Assembly: GCF_025685565.1 (NCBI RefSeq)
Contig: NZ_JAGSYE010000001.1
Span: forward strand, 1,798,001 to 1,862,000
Direction: 5' to 3'
Source of the DNA: Granulicella aggregans
GTDB taxonomy: Bacteria; Acidobacteriota; Terriglobia; Terriglobales; Acidobacteriaceae
DNA length: 64,000 bases
Part shown: piece after piece, positions 17,216 through 25,745 of the stretch
Position numbering within the stretch: the stretch's first letter is position 1
How the letters are laid out: each line of letters begins with the position of its first letter
Position numbers and translations under genes: made by a program
Notes under the pieces: model-generated
What the model saw: only the letters and a program-made list of their open reading frames with translations
Told to the model about the DNA's origin: nothing
The model's database searches: none

Positions 17216-18627
17216 GCGGCCACAAACTCCCGCGCCGCCGCCCGAGCATCCCTCACCAGATCCGGCAGCCCCACCCCGCGATACCCATTCCCCAGCAGCC
17301 AAATCCCACCCATCGCCTCCACCCGCGCAAACAACTCGGCCATCCGCTCCAGGTGCCCGACTGCATATTGAGGCAGAGCTCGCGGCCACCGTCTCACCAC
17401 CGTCATCACCGGAGCAGGCAATCGCCCCAACACCCGCTGAAGCTCTGCCATCGCCAGCCCAGCAATCTCTTCGTCGCCAGCCCCAAGCAACTCATCCGCC
17501 GCCTTACCCCCAAAGAACGCCCGCACCAGCCGTCCACCCTTAGGCACCCGCGCGGGATATTTCTGATCTACAAACGTCCCCGCCAGCAATCGGCTCTCTT
17601 GCGACCCCGGCGGCACCAGAAACCCAAACCCGGGCGGCAACTCCAACGGCCCGGCAAACGCAAACGCCGCCACCACCGCCGACGTCGCCTCAATCTCCAT
17701 CAACGCCGCCGCCCGTTCATCGCTCGGCGCAATCAGCCTCCGCGCGACGTCCACCGGAGCAGCCATCATCACAGCACCGAACTGTTGCGTTCCACCAGCC
17801 GTCGAAACCATCCATCCATCGCCCTTCTTTGCCACCCCCGCAACCGGGCACTCCAGCCGCACCCACTCCGAAGGAATCTCCTCCACCATCCGCTCCACCA
17901 GTGCCCCACTTCCACCCCGCAGCGAAGTAAACAGCGCCGCAGCCCCCGCTAACTCGCTAACCCGCTGGTTCGCTAACTCGCTGCTCCTCTCCATCCCTAG
18001 CACCAAACTCCCAAACTCCCGCTCCAGCTTCACAAACGGCCCCATCACCGCCCGCACGCTCAGCTTCGTCACATCTCCGCCAAAGACACCCCCCAGCAGC
18101 GGAGCTCCAATCTTCTCCAGCACCTCCATCCCGAAGTGCCGCGCCACAAAGCTGGCCACGCTCTCATCGCCAATGGGAATCGAAGCCTTCAGCTCCTCGG
18201 CCCGTCCCACCTCCGCACGAAACGCCGTCTTCGCCTCGGCAGAAAACAGCGGCGAAGCATCGATCCCATCCAGCGCCGCCATCCCCTTCGGCACCATCAT
18301 TCGCATGCCGTCTGGCATCACCACCAGCTTGCCGTCCTGCAGCACATAAGTCTTCCGCGTAGCGTCATTCGACGAGATAATCTCAGCCGTAAGCCCCAGC
18401 TCCCCAGCCAGCTCCCGCGCCCAGGGCTTATCCGTCACCCACCCATCCGGCCCGCACTCAATTACAAATCCATCACGACGCACGGTCTCAACGATCCCAC
18501 CCAGCCGCTCCGAAGCCTCGAACACCACCGCCTCAACCGCCGCCCCCTCAGCCGCCATCCTCGCAAGCTGCCAGGCCGCAGTCACCCCTGCAATCCCACC
18601 CCCAACGATCGCGACCCGCTTCGTCAC
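17200..18627 (-). CDS. hemY: Protoporphyrinogen/coproporphyrinogen oxidase HemY
   Basis: A 475-residue FAD enzyme for the six-electron oxidation of a porphyrinogen late in heme synthesis. The N-terminal dinucleotide-binding motif is IVGGGIAGVTAAW, followed by FEASERLGGIVET, and the C-terminal FAD contact is NGYRGVGLPDLV. All this is typical of HemY-type PPOX/CgoX. Whether it works on protoporphyrinogen or coproporphyrinogen cannot be read from the sequence, and no hemQ is in the window. It is downstream of hemH on the same strand, separated by 144 bp with family A and C repeats, so co-transcription with hemE-hemH is possible but not certain. Confidence 0.92.
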   Translation of the reverse strand: MTKRVAIVGGGIAGVTAAWQLARMAAEGAAVEAVVFEASERLGGIVETVRRDGFVIECGPDGWVTDKPWARELAGELGLTAEIISSNDATRKTYVLQDGKLVVMPDGMRMMVPKGMAALDGIDASPLFSAEAKTAFRAEVGRAEELKASIPIGDESVASFVARHFGMEVLEKIGAPLLGGVFGGDVTKLSVRAVMGPFVKLEREFGSLVLGMERSSELANQRVSELAGAAALFTSLRGGSGALVERMVEEIPSEWVRLECPVAGVAKKGDGWMVSTAGGTQQFGAVMMAAPVDVARRLIAPSDERAAALMEIEATSAVVAAFAFAGPLELPPGFGFLVPPGSQESRLLAGTFVDQKYPARVPKGGRLVRAFFGGKAADELLGAGDEEIAGLAMAELQRVLGRLPAPVMTVVRRWPRALPQYAVGHLERMAELFARVEAMGGIWLLGNGYRGVGLPDLVRDARAAAREFVAAHPSR

Positions 18628-18646
18628 ACTTCTCCTAACAAGAACA

Positions 18647-18752
18647 CGTCATCTCGACCGGAGCGCGGCGAAATGGAGACCCCCCGCATTTCGCTTTCTC
18701 TTACTGCAGCCACCACTCCGTGCCCCGTTCATCGCAGCCCTATCGCGATGAG
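18647..18752. repeat. Family A and family C repeats
   Basis: A short family A unit at 18647-18692 and a family C palindrome at 18720-18752 fill the space between hemH and hemY. Confidence 0.8.
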
Positions 18753-18771
18753 TGGGATTAGCCGCAGCAGT

Positions 18772-19902
18772 CTAAACCGTCACAACCTCATCCACCGTAG
18801 CCGGATACTCCCCCGACACCACTTCTTCCAAAGCCTGCACCAGCAGCGGTGAGGCGTTCAAACTCTCCGCCCGCCACAGCAGCAACCCAATCTCTCGAGC
18901 CATCTCGCGGAACGCAATGTCGATGTCGTACAGAATCTCGACGTGGTCGCAGAGGAAGCCAACCGGCTGCATCACCACGCCGACCTCGCCCTGCGCCTTC
19001 AGCGCATTCAGCGTGTCTTCGACCGTCGGCCCAATCCACGGCCCGCCGCTGATCCCCTGGCTCTGAAATGCGAAGTACCAGTCCTTATCCGTGAGTCCAA
19101 CTACCCTCAACCGTTCCGCCACCTGCACCGCCGTGGCCTTCGCCTCCACCGGATACGGGTCGGGCGACTCCTGCTCCGGCGTCCCCGGCCGCGCTCCAAT
19201 CACCGAAGCCGCTCCTGTACTGATCGTCCGGCAGGGCACCGAGTGTGCCGTAAACAGCACCGGTACCCGCCGTCCCGCAATCGCGCAGGCCTCCGCCCAA
19301 ACCGGCCACAGCCTATCCGCGAACGCCCGCGCCAGCGTGGGATTCTCTGCCCATCCCGCCACAAACGTCATCTCCATCCCGCTCGCAGCCGCCTTTACCG
19401 CGCTGCGATAAAGACCCACGCTCGTTCGCGAGTTCTGCGGAGCCAGACACACCGCCTTGAATCGCTTCACCCCATCGGCCCGCATCTGCGCTACCGTGTC
19501 TGCAATGTACGGATGCCAGTTCCGCATGCCAACGTAGACCTTGGTATTTGGTCCGGTGTAGTTCAGCGCCTGCTCCAGCAGAAATCCCTGGGTCAGCGTC
19601 CACTTCGTCAGCGGCGGAGCCTCTTCGCCCGGAGTCGCCTTCAGCCCAATCTCCGCATAGCGATGCTGCAACTCCTCCACGACCTCCCGCGGCAGAGCCC
19701 GCCCACCGGTCACCTTGCTCAGGTACTCGGCCATCTCGCCCAGCACGTCCGGCGTCCCATGGGCCAGCAGAAGCACCGCATCATGCGGCTGGTCTGGCTC
19801 TGTCTCCAGCACAGGCTCCTCCATCAACACGGGAGTCTCGCTCTCCTGCTGCATCGGTTTCTCTTCGACCTGCTCGACGGGGAGATTCGACTCGTCACTC
19901 AT
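18772..19902 (-). CDS. hemH: Ferrochelatase HemH
   Basis: A 376-residue ferrochelatase that inserts iron into the porphyrin. The N-terminal strand AVLLLAHGTPD, the FTAHSVP motif carrying the catalytic His, and FLCDHVEILYDID carrying the conserved Glu are all present. The first 40 residues are an acidic, Glu/Pro-rich extension not usual for the family. The start ATG at 19902 overlaps the hemE stop by four bases (ATGA), so translation is probably coupled and the order is hemE-hemH. The long open frame upstream of this ATG is the shadow of hemE. Confidence 0.95.
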   Translation of the reverse strand: MSDESNLPVEQVEEKPMQQESETPVLMEEPVLETEPDQPHDAVLLLAHGTPDVLGEMAEYLSKVTGGRALPREVVEELQHRYAEIGLKATPGEEAPPLTKWTLTQGFLLEQALNYTGPNTKVYVGMRNWHPYIADTVAQMRADGVKRFKAVCLAPQNSRTSVGLYRSAVKAAASGMEMTFVAGWAENPTLARAFADRLWPVWAEACAIAGRRVPVLFTAHSVPCRTISTGAASVIGARPGTPEQESPDPYPVEAKATAVQVAERLRVVGLTDKDWYFAFQSQGISGGPWIGPTVEDTLNALKAQGEVGVVMQPVGFLCDHVEILYDIDIAFREMAREIGLLLWRAESLNASPLLVQALEEVVSGEYPATVDEVVTV

Positions 19903-20996
19903 CGCTGCTTGTACTCCTTCACCAACTCCACCACCCGAATCACATTCTCCACCGGTGTGCCCGGTACGATGCCATGCCCCAGGTTGAAGATGTGCCCTGG
20001 CCTGCCGCCTGCCGCGTCCAGGACCTCCCGCACCCGCCGCTCCAGCACACCCTGTGGAGCAAACAACGTAATCGGATCGAGATTTCCCTGCACACCGCAG
20101 CCCTCGCCGACAGACTTCCACCCCACCTCGAGCGGCACCCGCCAGTCCAGCCCAATCACATCCGCGCCCGTCTCGCGCATCGTCGAGAGCAGAGAAGCGG
20201 TATCCACACCAAAGTAGATCACCGGCACACCAAACGCCTTCACCCGTTGTACGAGCTCCTTCGTCCACGGCAAACAGTACTCGCGGAAGTCAGTGACCGA
20301 CAGCGCCCCAGCCCAGCTATCGAAGATCTGGATCACATCCGCGCCGCCCTCGACCTGCTGCTTCGCAAATGCAACCAAAACGGTTACAAGTTTCTCCATC
20401 AGCAGCGGCCACGCGGGTGATTGCGAGTACATCAGTTTCTTCGTCTCCACATAATTCCGTGAAGACCCGCCCTCGATCATGTAACTCGCCAGCGTAAACG
20501 GAGCGCCACAGAAGCCGATGATCCCCAGCGTGTCTCCATCCGCCCTCGGCCCGGCAAAGTGCTTCGCGACCTTCTCGATCGACTTCGCCACATACCCCAG
20601 CTCATCCGCGCGATCTGTCCGCAGTGCCTGCACATGCTCCAGCGACCGCACCGGCGTATGCACCTGCGGCCCTTCACCAGCGACAAACTCAAAGTCCAGT
20701 CCCATCGGCGTAAACGGCAGCAGCAGGTCCGCAAAGATAATCGCCGCATCCACCCCCAGCCGTTCGGCTGCCGTGATGGTGACCTCCGCCGCAATCTCCG
20801 GCGTCCTGCAGATATCGAGCAGGCTGTGATGCTTTCGCACCGCCATGTACTCCGGCATATACCGCCCCGCCTGCCGCAAAAACCAAACCGGCGTCCGGTC
20901 CACAGGCCGTCGCAGGCAAGCCCGCACAAACCGGCTACTCCCAGCCTCCACCCCCAACGTATCCTCTGTCGCTACAGCCAATGCCTCGTCACTCAA
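19899..20996 (-). CDS. hemE: Uroporphyrinogen decarboxylase HemE
   Basis: A 365-residue TIM-barrel enzyme that decarboxylates uroporphyrinogen III to coproporphyrinogen III. The signature WFLRQAGRYMPEY near the N-terminus, the IIFADLLLPF strand and the FCGAPFTLASYM segment are diagnostic. It is the first gene of the hemE-hemH unit and overlaps hemH by four bases. It starts at ATG 20996 after a repeat-rich 350-bp gap, so its promoter must lie close to the gene; none was recognised. Confidence 0.96.
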   Translation of the reverse strand: MSDEALAVATEDTLGVEAGSSRFVRACLRRPVDRTPVWFLRQAGRYMPEYMAVRKHHSLLDICRTPEIAAEVTITAAERLGVDAAIIFADLLLPFTPMGLDFEFVAGEGPQVHTPVRSLEHVQALRTDRADELGYVAKSIEKVAKHFAGPRADGDTLGIIGFCGAPFTLASYMIEGGSSRNYVETKKLMYSQSPAWPLLMEKLVTVLVAFAKQQVEGGADVIQIFDSWAGALSVTDFREYCLPWTKELVQRVKAFGVPVIYFGVDTASLLSTMRETGADVIGLDWRVPLEVGWKSVGEGCGVQGNLDPITLFAPQGVLERRVREVLDAAGGRPGHIFNLGHGIVPGTPVENVIRVVELVKEYKQR

Positions 20997-21347
20997 AGCG
21001 CAAATCTCCCCATATCGATCACTTTGAGCCTAGCATCCTGGGCCTCCCGGAGACGCAACCTTTCCCTCTTCGAAACTCACGAAAGGTTCAATTCCGGCCC
21101 ATTTTGTTTGTCATCCTTCGATCTTGTTTGTCACCCGTGGATTTGGTTTGTCATCCTTCGCCGCAGGCGGAGGATCTGCTTCTGTCTTTGTTCTTGTGGT
21201 TGTTCTTGCTCTTGTGGTTGCTCTTGTTCTTGCCGTTGTTTTTGCGGTTGTTCGTTCTTGCCGTCATCCTGAGCGAAGCGAAGGACCCGCCACCCGGCCC
21301 CCACCGCCACAGCCGCTCGAACCTTTCAGCCACGAACAACGGCGCTC
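20997..21347. repeat. Intergenic family E, hexamer tract and family B
   Basis: A partial family E start at 21107, a complete family E unit at 21146-21184, a tract of about 78 bases made of TTGTTC / TTGTGG / TTGCTC hexamers (21184-21261), and a short family B unit at 21262-21293. No gene is visible. Confidence 0.8.
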
Positions 21348-21641
21348 CTAGGCGTCCCGCGATTCAGCCGTTCCGCCCCGCAGACTCCACACCCAAAGCA
21401 CTCCCATCACCCCAAAGAACGCCACTGCAGCCACACCCAGCCCGGCCACCACCGCAGCCGTCATCGCTCCCAGAAAGTTCTCCGTATCTCCCGGCCTCGT
21501 CCGCCCGAGATACTCCACCATCAGAAAAAACGCCAACGGAAACGTCACCGCAAACCCCGCCACGCCCACCAGCAGCGAGATCGCAATCCGCTTGAACCAT
21601 CCCTCTTCCGTCTTCGGATTCTTCCGCCAGCGAATCTGCAT
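21348..21641 (-). CDS. Small membrane protein coupled to dusB
   Basis: A 97-residue protein with two membrane helices (about residues 19-41 and 57-84) and a basic N-terminus (MQIRWRKNPKTEEGWFKR). It starts two bases after the dusB stop (TGAGCATG), so it is very likely translated together with dusB. I know no function for it. It may simply be a lineage-specific companion, but its coupling to dusB and to the two genes before dusB makes it the last member of a four-gene unit. Confidence 0.65.
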   Translation of the reverse strand: MQIRWRKNPKTEEGWFKRIAISLLVGVAGFAVTFPLAFFLMVEYLGRTRPGDTENFLGAMTAAVVAGLGVAAVAFFGVMGVLWVWSLRGGTAESRDA

Positions 21642-21643
21642 GC

Positions 21644-22915
21644 TCAGGCGAGTATAGCTTCGCTGTCGTGCACACTCTCGTGCATCCGTGCCTGTTCCGC
21701 CCGGCCCTCAAAGAACGCTTCCACCGAATCCAAAACCCCGGCGCCATTCTTCGCCTCGAAGATCGCCTTCCGCAGCCCCGACCCTCCCGGAACCCCATGC
21801 GTGAACCAGCTCGCGAACTGCTTCATCTTGCCCACGCAGTCCCGGTTCCGCTGCTCCCTTGCGGTCTGGCCTGACGCCATAATCGCCTCCGCACGCGCCG
21901 CCTCCGCGCGCTCCTCGATCGCAATCTCATCCACCAGCATCTGAAAGTACGTCCGGATCATCCGGTACCGGTCCGCATCGGTAGGCACCTCATACGTTCC
22001 AACACCGGTAGCTTCCTTGGTCGACGTGTACTGCGCAATCTGCCGAAAGATCCACGGATTCGCCGGCGCAGCCCGCCCGATCATCACCGCATCGCAGTGG
22101 GTCGCATCCACCATCGCCGCCGCATCCTCGGGCGTGCGAATGTCCCCGTTCCCGATCACGGGAATGCTCACCGCATCCTTCACGGCCGCAATGTACTCCC
22201 ACCGCGCCTGCCCGGTGTAGCCATCCTCACGCGTCCTCGCATGAAGCGCGACAGCGTTCAGCCCGCAGTCCTCCGCCATCTTGGCGAGCTCCACGCAGAC
22301 GATGTTTTTATCGTTCCACCCCATCCGGAACTTGACTGTAAATGGAATGGTGACCGCCGCCCGCACCCGCTTGAAGATCACCTCGATCAGAGGCAGGTCC
22401 CGCAGCAGCCCAGACCCACCATTGCAAGCGACAACCCGCTTCGCCGGGCAGCCCAGGTTCAGGTCGACCAAATCGAACCCCGCATCCTGGCATATCCGCG
22501 CCGAGTCTGCCAGCGTCTCCGGATTCGACCCAAAGATCTGCGCCGAGATCGGATGCTCATCGTCGTAGTAGGTCAGATACCGCTTCCGCTTCGTCTCCCG
22601 CATCCGCGAGAGCCCATCCGCCGAAGTAAACTCCGTCATGATCAACCCGCATCCGGACTGCTGATTCGAAGTCACCGCCTCGACACCAGCTCCGCTCTCG
22701 AGCGATCCCGACCCGTCCCCCGAAAACATGCTGGCATTCTTGATGAACCGCCGAAACACGGTATCGGTCACCCCTGCCATCGGCGCGAGCACTGTCGCCG
22801 GAGCGATCTCCACTCCACCAATATTGAACCGGGCAGGCACGCGCGTATGCTCCGGCATCGCATGCTCCGCCGGATCGTCCCAACGCTTCTGCTCCAATGT
22901 GTAACGCTTCTTCAT
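21644..22915 (-). CDS. dusB: tRNA-dihydrouridine synthase DusB
   Basis: A 423-residue flavoenzyme that reduces uridine to dihydrouridine in tRNA. Visible landmarks are LAPMAGVTDTVFRRF, MTEFTSADGLSRM, DLNLGCPAKRVV (with the catalytic Cys), TVKFRMGW and VIGNGDIRTPEDA. It is longer than most DusB (about 330) because of a 25-residue N-terminal extension, a Ser/Gly-rich insertion of about 20 residues after RFIKNAS, and a longer C-terminal part. The ATG at 22915 is four bases after the stop of the upstream gene, so translation is probably coupled. Confidence 0.93.
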   Translation of the reverse strand: MKKRYTLEQKRWDDPAEHAMPEHTRVPARFNIGGVEIAPATVLAPMAGVTDTVFRRFIKNASMFSGDGSGSLESGAGVEAVTSNQQSGCGLIMTEFTSADGLSRMRETKRKRYLTYYDDEHPISAQIFGSNPETLADSARICQDAGFDLVDLNLGCPAKRVVACNGGSGLLRDLPLIEVIFKRVRAAVTIPFTVKFRMGWNDKNIVCVELAKMAEDCGLNAVALHARTREDGYTGQARWEYIAAVKDAVSIPVIGNGDIRTPEDAAAMVDATHCDAVMIGRAAPANPWIFRQIAQYTSTKEATGVGTYEVPTDADRYRMIRTYFQMLVDEIAIEERAEAARAEAIMASGQTAREQRNRDCVGKMKQFASWFTHGVPGGSGLRKAIFEAKNGAGVLDSVEAFFEGRAEQARMHESVHDSEAILA

Positions 22916-22919
22916 AACT

Positions 22920-23441
22920 TCAGGCCCGTATCTCCCAGTCCGCTTCGTGTTGCTGCACATACTCATCGGCCAGCTTGGCAATCTTCGCCCGAAAACGCTC
23001 TGGCTTGATCACGGTCAAAATTTGAGGTTCAGCGTCCTCTGGTAGGTTGATAAGCAGAAATCCAACTCTTCCTACTCCATCGGGAGCGAAAGTCTCTTCT
23101 TTGATACTTGTTATGGGTTCAAAACCACTTCTTCTGCCCTTTCCGTCAATAATTCCTATGTATTTGAACTGGGCCGGAATCCCCGTTAGCTCTTCGAGCA
23201 GCTTTCTCTCCATGTCGAATTCATGGGAAACGTCAGGACTGCCACTTTCGAAATAGAGATAGCTGAATAACAGCACAGCATGTACATCACCTACTCCATC
23301 GCGGTTGATTGCAAGGACATCAACGTGGTGTCCATCCCATTCGGCATCGATGTAAATCTTGGGAATGGAGAGCTGATTCTCAAAGTGAGCCAGCACGGCG
23401 TTTTTCGCGCGACCCATCAGCCGTACTTCATCGATCTTCAT
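22920..23441 (-). CDS. Unknown protein with a degenerate nuclease-like fold, paired with a HEPN-like gene
   Basis: A 173-residue protein of no named family. Residues 10-60 (AKNAVLAHFENQLS, then EWDGHHVDVLAINRDG) resemble the helix-strand-strand start of restriction-endonuclease-like domains, with Asp in VDVLAI at the usual metal position. The following strand reads DVHAVLLFSYL, however, so the expected E-x-K is absent and the domain is probably non-catalytic or merely similar. It overlaps the upstream HEPN-like gene by 14 bases and ends four bases before dusB. Base composition is clearly lower in GC than dusB, which suggests acquisition by transfer. Confidence 0.65.
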   Translation of the reverse strand: MKIDEVRLMGRAKNAVLAHFENQLSIPKIYIDAEWDGHHVDVLAINRDGVGDVHAVLLFSYLYFESGSPDVSHEFDMERKLLEELTGIPAQFKYIGIIDGKGRRSGFEPITSIKEETFAPDGVGRVGFLLINLPEDAEPQILTVIKPERFRAKIAKLADEYVQQHEADWEIRA

Positions 23442-23847
23442 ACTTCCACCCCGCGATCTTTAGTTCTCTAGCCGTAGCGTCAGCCCATTTTGCGAATCGC
23501 CCAGCTCGCGTGAAGAGCGATTCATAATCGCTATGCTCCATGCGTTTCGCCGAGTAAGCAACCACGTTCTTCCTGGAAAGCAGGAAGCGCAAATGGCTAA
23601 TCCCAGACCCATGCTGAGGATATCGCGCCACTAAGGCCTGGAGTGCATCGGCAGCTTTGTCATGCCCATCGGCCGCCAGCTTTTCATCGCCAAGTCCTGC
23701 CCGAAGAGCATCGCTGTATGAGATCGCCGAGTGAATCGCCAGCAGCGCAGAGGAGTTCCGAAAGGCCTGGTCTTCCTGCAGCAAGATCATCGCGTCAAAC
23801 ATGTCCACCGCACGATTGAGATAGTGTTGGACGAGCGCTTCTTGCAT
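23428..23847 (-). CDS. HEPN-like helical protein
   Basis: A 139-residue all-helical protein. The stretch RNSSALLAIHSAISYSDAL in helix 2 and the segment FLLSRKNVVAYSAKRM in helix 4 match the layout of HEPN domains of the SAV_6107-like kind. The expected R-x(4-6)-H ribonuclease motif appears only as RKNVVAY, with Tyr in place of His, so catalytic activity is doubtful. The ATG at 23847 (MQEALVQHYLN) is preferred; a longer frame upstream runs into the rpmE terminator. It begins just after that terminator and overlaps the next gene by 14 bases. Lower GC than neighbours. Confidence 0.65.
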   Translation of the reverse strand: MQEALVQHYLNRAVDMFDAMILLQEDQAFRNSSALLAIHSAISYSDALRAGLGDEKLAADGHDKAADALQALVARYPQHGSGISHLRFLLSRKNVVAYSAKRMEHSDYESLFTRAGRFAKWADATARELKIAGWKYEDR

Positions 23848-23874
23848 GCAGCATTTTCCCACACCCCCAAACCG

Positions 23875-23903
23875 AAAAAGGCCCCGCAACAGCGGAGGCC
23901 TTT
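23875..23903 (-). terminator. Rho-independent terminator of rpmE
   Basis: Reading on the minus strand, AAGGCCTCCGC pairs with GCGGGGCCTT around a TGTT loop, followed by five T in all. It ends only about 28 bases before the HEPN-like start codon, so that gene may rely on read-through. Confidence 0.88.
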
Positions 23904-23925
23904 CGGGTTCTATCGACCTCCGCCC

Positions 23926-24162
23926 TTACTTCGCGGCAGTCTCGGCCTTACCCGCATCCGACTTCGCGAACTTGCGGCGGAACCGCTCGACGCGGCCAGC
24001 CGTATCGATCAGCTTCTGCTTACCCGTAAAGAACGGGTGGCAGGCGGAGCAGATTTCGAGCACGATATCGCCCTTGTGGGTCGAACGCGTCTGGAAGTTT
24101 GAACCGCAGGCGCACTTGACGGTGATCTCGTTATACGAGGGGTGGATTCCTTCTTTTGGCAT
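23926..24162 (-). CDS. rpmE: 50S ribosomal protein L31
   Basis: A 78-residue L31 of the zinc-binding (C+) type: [20 protein letters not shown], then [14 protein letters not shown], with the four cysteines of the metal site (Cys17, Cys19 and the CSAC pair). It has a short Ala/Lys-rich tail. AGGAA lies six bases before the ATG at 24162. A rho-independent terminator follows the gene. A C+ L31 can act as a zinc reserve when a C- paralogue exists elsewhere, which cannot be checked here. Confidence 0.96.
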   Translation of the reverse strand: MPKEGIHPSYNEITVKCACGSNFQTRSTHKGDIVLEICSACHPFFTGKQKLIDTAGRVERFRRKFAKSDAGKAETAAK

Positions 24163-24384
24163 GATGCATTCCTATTCTTATCTCGATTTGCCCTCCGGAG
24201 TCGCGGTTCGCTTGCAAACGGTGCGCTCACGTTCACATCGAAGGCCTGTCGCAACCCGGTGACGCCCCGCTTTGCAGGGCAATCAGGCACTCCCAATAGT
24301 GTATCTAAGGAATCTGATTCGCCAAAGACAAATTCGATTCGCGACCAACGGGAGCGTCACGCGAAGCGGTATACACGTCACGAA

Positions 24385-25245
24385 GTGACCGCCCCGCGCG
24401 TAGCGGACCCGTCCGGCAGGACACGATTCACACAGTACTTCACAGCTTGCGACCCTGCCATACTAGAACTCGTGCCTGATATCTGCCCCATCTGCGAAGG
24501 ACTCGGCCTCCACATCAACCGCCGCCCCGACGGCACCCAGTTCGCCGAGGCCTGCCCGTACCGCCTCGTCCAGCGTTCCCAGCGCATGATCACCCGCGCC
24601 CAGATTCCCCGCCGCTACGAGCACTGCACCCTCGACAGCTACGAGACCGGCTTCGGCGGGGCACACCGGACACTAGCGGCAGCGCACCTGCGCGCCCGCA
24701 AGTTCGTCGAAAACTACTCCCCCACGGACACCACTGGCACCGGTCTCCTGCTCACCGGCTCCATCGGCGTCGGCAAAACTCATCTAGCCGTCGGCATCCT
24801 GCAATCGCTCGTCGCCGAACGAGGTGCCACCGGGCTCTTCTATGACTACCGCGACCTCCTCAAGCAGGTCCAAAACAGCTACAACCGCCAGGTCAGCGAA
24901 ACGGAGCTCGAGATCCTGAAGCCGGTCTTCGAAGCCGAAGTCCTCGTCCTGGACGAGCTCGGCGCCTCTAAGCCCACCGACTGGGTCTGGGACACCGTCG
25001 CCCACATCCTCAACACCCGCTACAACGACCGCCGCACCACCATCATCACCACCAACTACAGCAACCTCCCGCCGCTAGGTGGTGATGGAGGGCAGGGAAG
25101 CGCCGTCCGCAACGCCGTCCGCGAGGAGACCCTCGGAGACCGCATCGGCGAGCGCATGCGCTCCCGCCTGCAGGAGATGTGTGTCGTAGTCGAGATGCAC
25201 GGCGAAGACTTCCGCCAGAAGGTCAAGCGCGCCAGCTTCGCCTAG
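24385..25245 (+). CDS. DnaC/IstB-like AAA+ ATPase with N-terminal zinc-finger-like segment
   Basis: A protein of about 286 residues related to DnaC/DnaI helicase loaders. Near the N-terminus CPICEGLGLHI followed by a Cys 13 residues later looks like a small zinc site. The AAA+ core has Walker A GSIGVGKTH, Walker B VLVLDELGAS, sensor 1 TIITTNYS and the arginine-finger region GERMRSRL. The start is uncertain: GTG at 24385 is the best upstream codon, but no ribosome-binding site is obvious and the frame stays open far upstream into the rpmE leader. No transposase is next to it, so it is likelier a DnaC-type loader than an IstB helper. Confidence 0.82.
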   Translation: MTAPRVADPSGRTRFTQYFTACDPAILELVPDICPICEGLGLHINRRPDGTQFAEACPYRLVQRSQRMITRAQIPRRYEHCTLDSYETGFGGAHRTLAAAHLRARKFVENYSPTDTTGTGLLLTGSIGVGKTHLAVGILQSLVAERGATGLFYDYRDLLKQVQNSYNRQVSETELEILKPVFEAEVLVLDELGASKPTDWVWDTVAHILNTRYNDRRTTIITTNYSNLPPLGGDGGQGSAVRNAVREETLGDRIGERMRSRLQEMCVVVEMHGEDFRQKVKRASFA

Positions 25246-25265
25246 ACAGTTCTTCCCGCGAAATA

Positions 25266-25312
25266 CGTCATCTCGACCGGAGCGAAGCGCAGTGGAGAGA
25301 CCCCCGCATTTG
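25266..25312. repeat. Family A repeat, short form
   Basis: CGTCATCTCGACCGGAGCGA start and GTGGAGAGACCCCCGCATT end, without an inserted hairpin. Follows the DnaC-like gene. Confidence 0.8.
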
Positions 25313-25388
25313 CCTCTCATGGCGGTAAGCTGCCTATATTGACTCGCCGCCGAGCAGATCCGGCCTCGTCGTAGTCCCTGAAGAGCCT

Positions 25389-25550
25389 TCAGCAAACCGT
25401 CATCAACAGCAGTAGCGCCACCCCTGCCGCCGCCACCTTATAAGCCACATTTGGGCAAAGCAGCAGCGAGGCGGCCTTCTTCTCAGAACGCGCTACAAGA
25501 TGAATTCCATGATGAGCAAGTGCGGCATGCGGCAGATGGGAAGCAGACAT
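25389..25550 (-). CDS. Possible 53-aa membrane protein
   Basis: A short frame giving a 53-residue protein with one C-terminal hydrophobic helix (YKVAAAGVALLLLMTVC) and a His-rich start (MSASHLPHAALAHHG). The ATG at 25550 has TGGAG about ten bases upstream. It ends in a normal stop before the DnaC-like gene's downstream repeat. I recognise no family, and a chance frame in GC-rich DNA cannot be excluded; the ribosome-binding site and the clean membrane helix are the arguments for it. Confidence 0.4.
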   Translation of the reverse strand: MSASHLPHAALAHHGIHLVARSEKKAASLLLCPNVAYKVAAAGVALLLLMTVC

Positions 25551-25661
25551 AGCTCAGTTCTCCAGTGAAACTCTGTGCGGACAACTTACTCATCGGCCAC
25601 GCCCCCGGCAACTTGAGCACTCCCGGCCAGACTGATCTGCCGCCCCTGCATGACCATCGTG

Positions 25662-25717
25662 TTACACGTTTCTTACACGTTCCTAGGTCGTTCCCAGGCC
25701 GCTCCCGCCACCGTTCC
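25662..25717 (+). promoter_or_regulatory. 11-bp phased direct repeats upstream of the DUF2393-type gene
   Basis: TTACACGTTTC and TTACACGTTCC stand back to back, followed at the same 11-bp period by TAGGTCGTTCC, CAGGCCGCTCC and a less regular fifth unit. The TTACAC-N5-TTACAC arrangement is like the tandem boxes bound by OmpR/PhoB-type regulators. Confidence 0.45.
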
Positions 25718-25745
25718 TCACACCCGCGGTATAAAATCTCGCCTA

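Noticed and set aside
24142..24384. N-terminal extension of the DnaC-like ATPase
   Set aside because: The upstream part overlaps the divergent rpmE start and leader and has no recognisable domain; translation probably begins at or after 24385.
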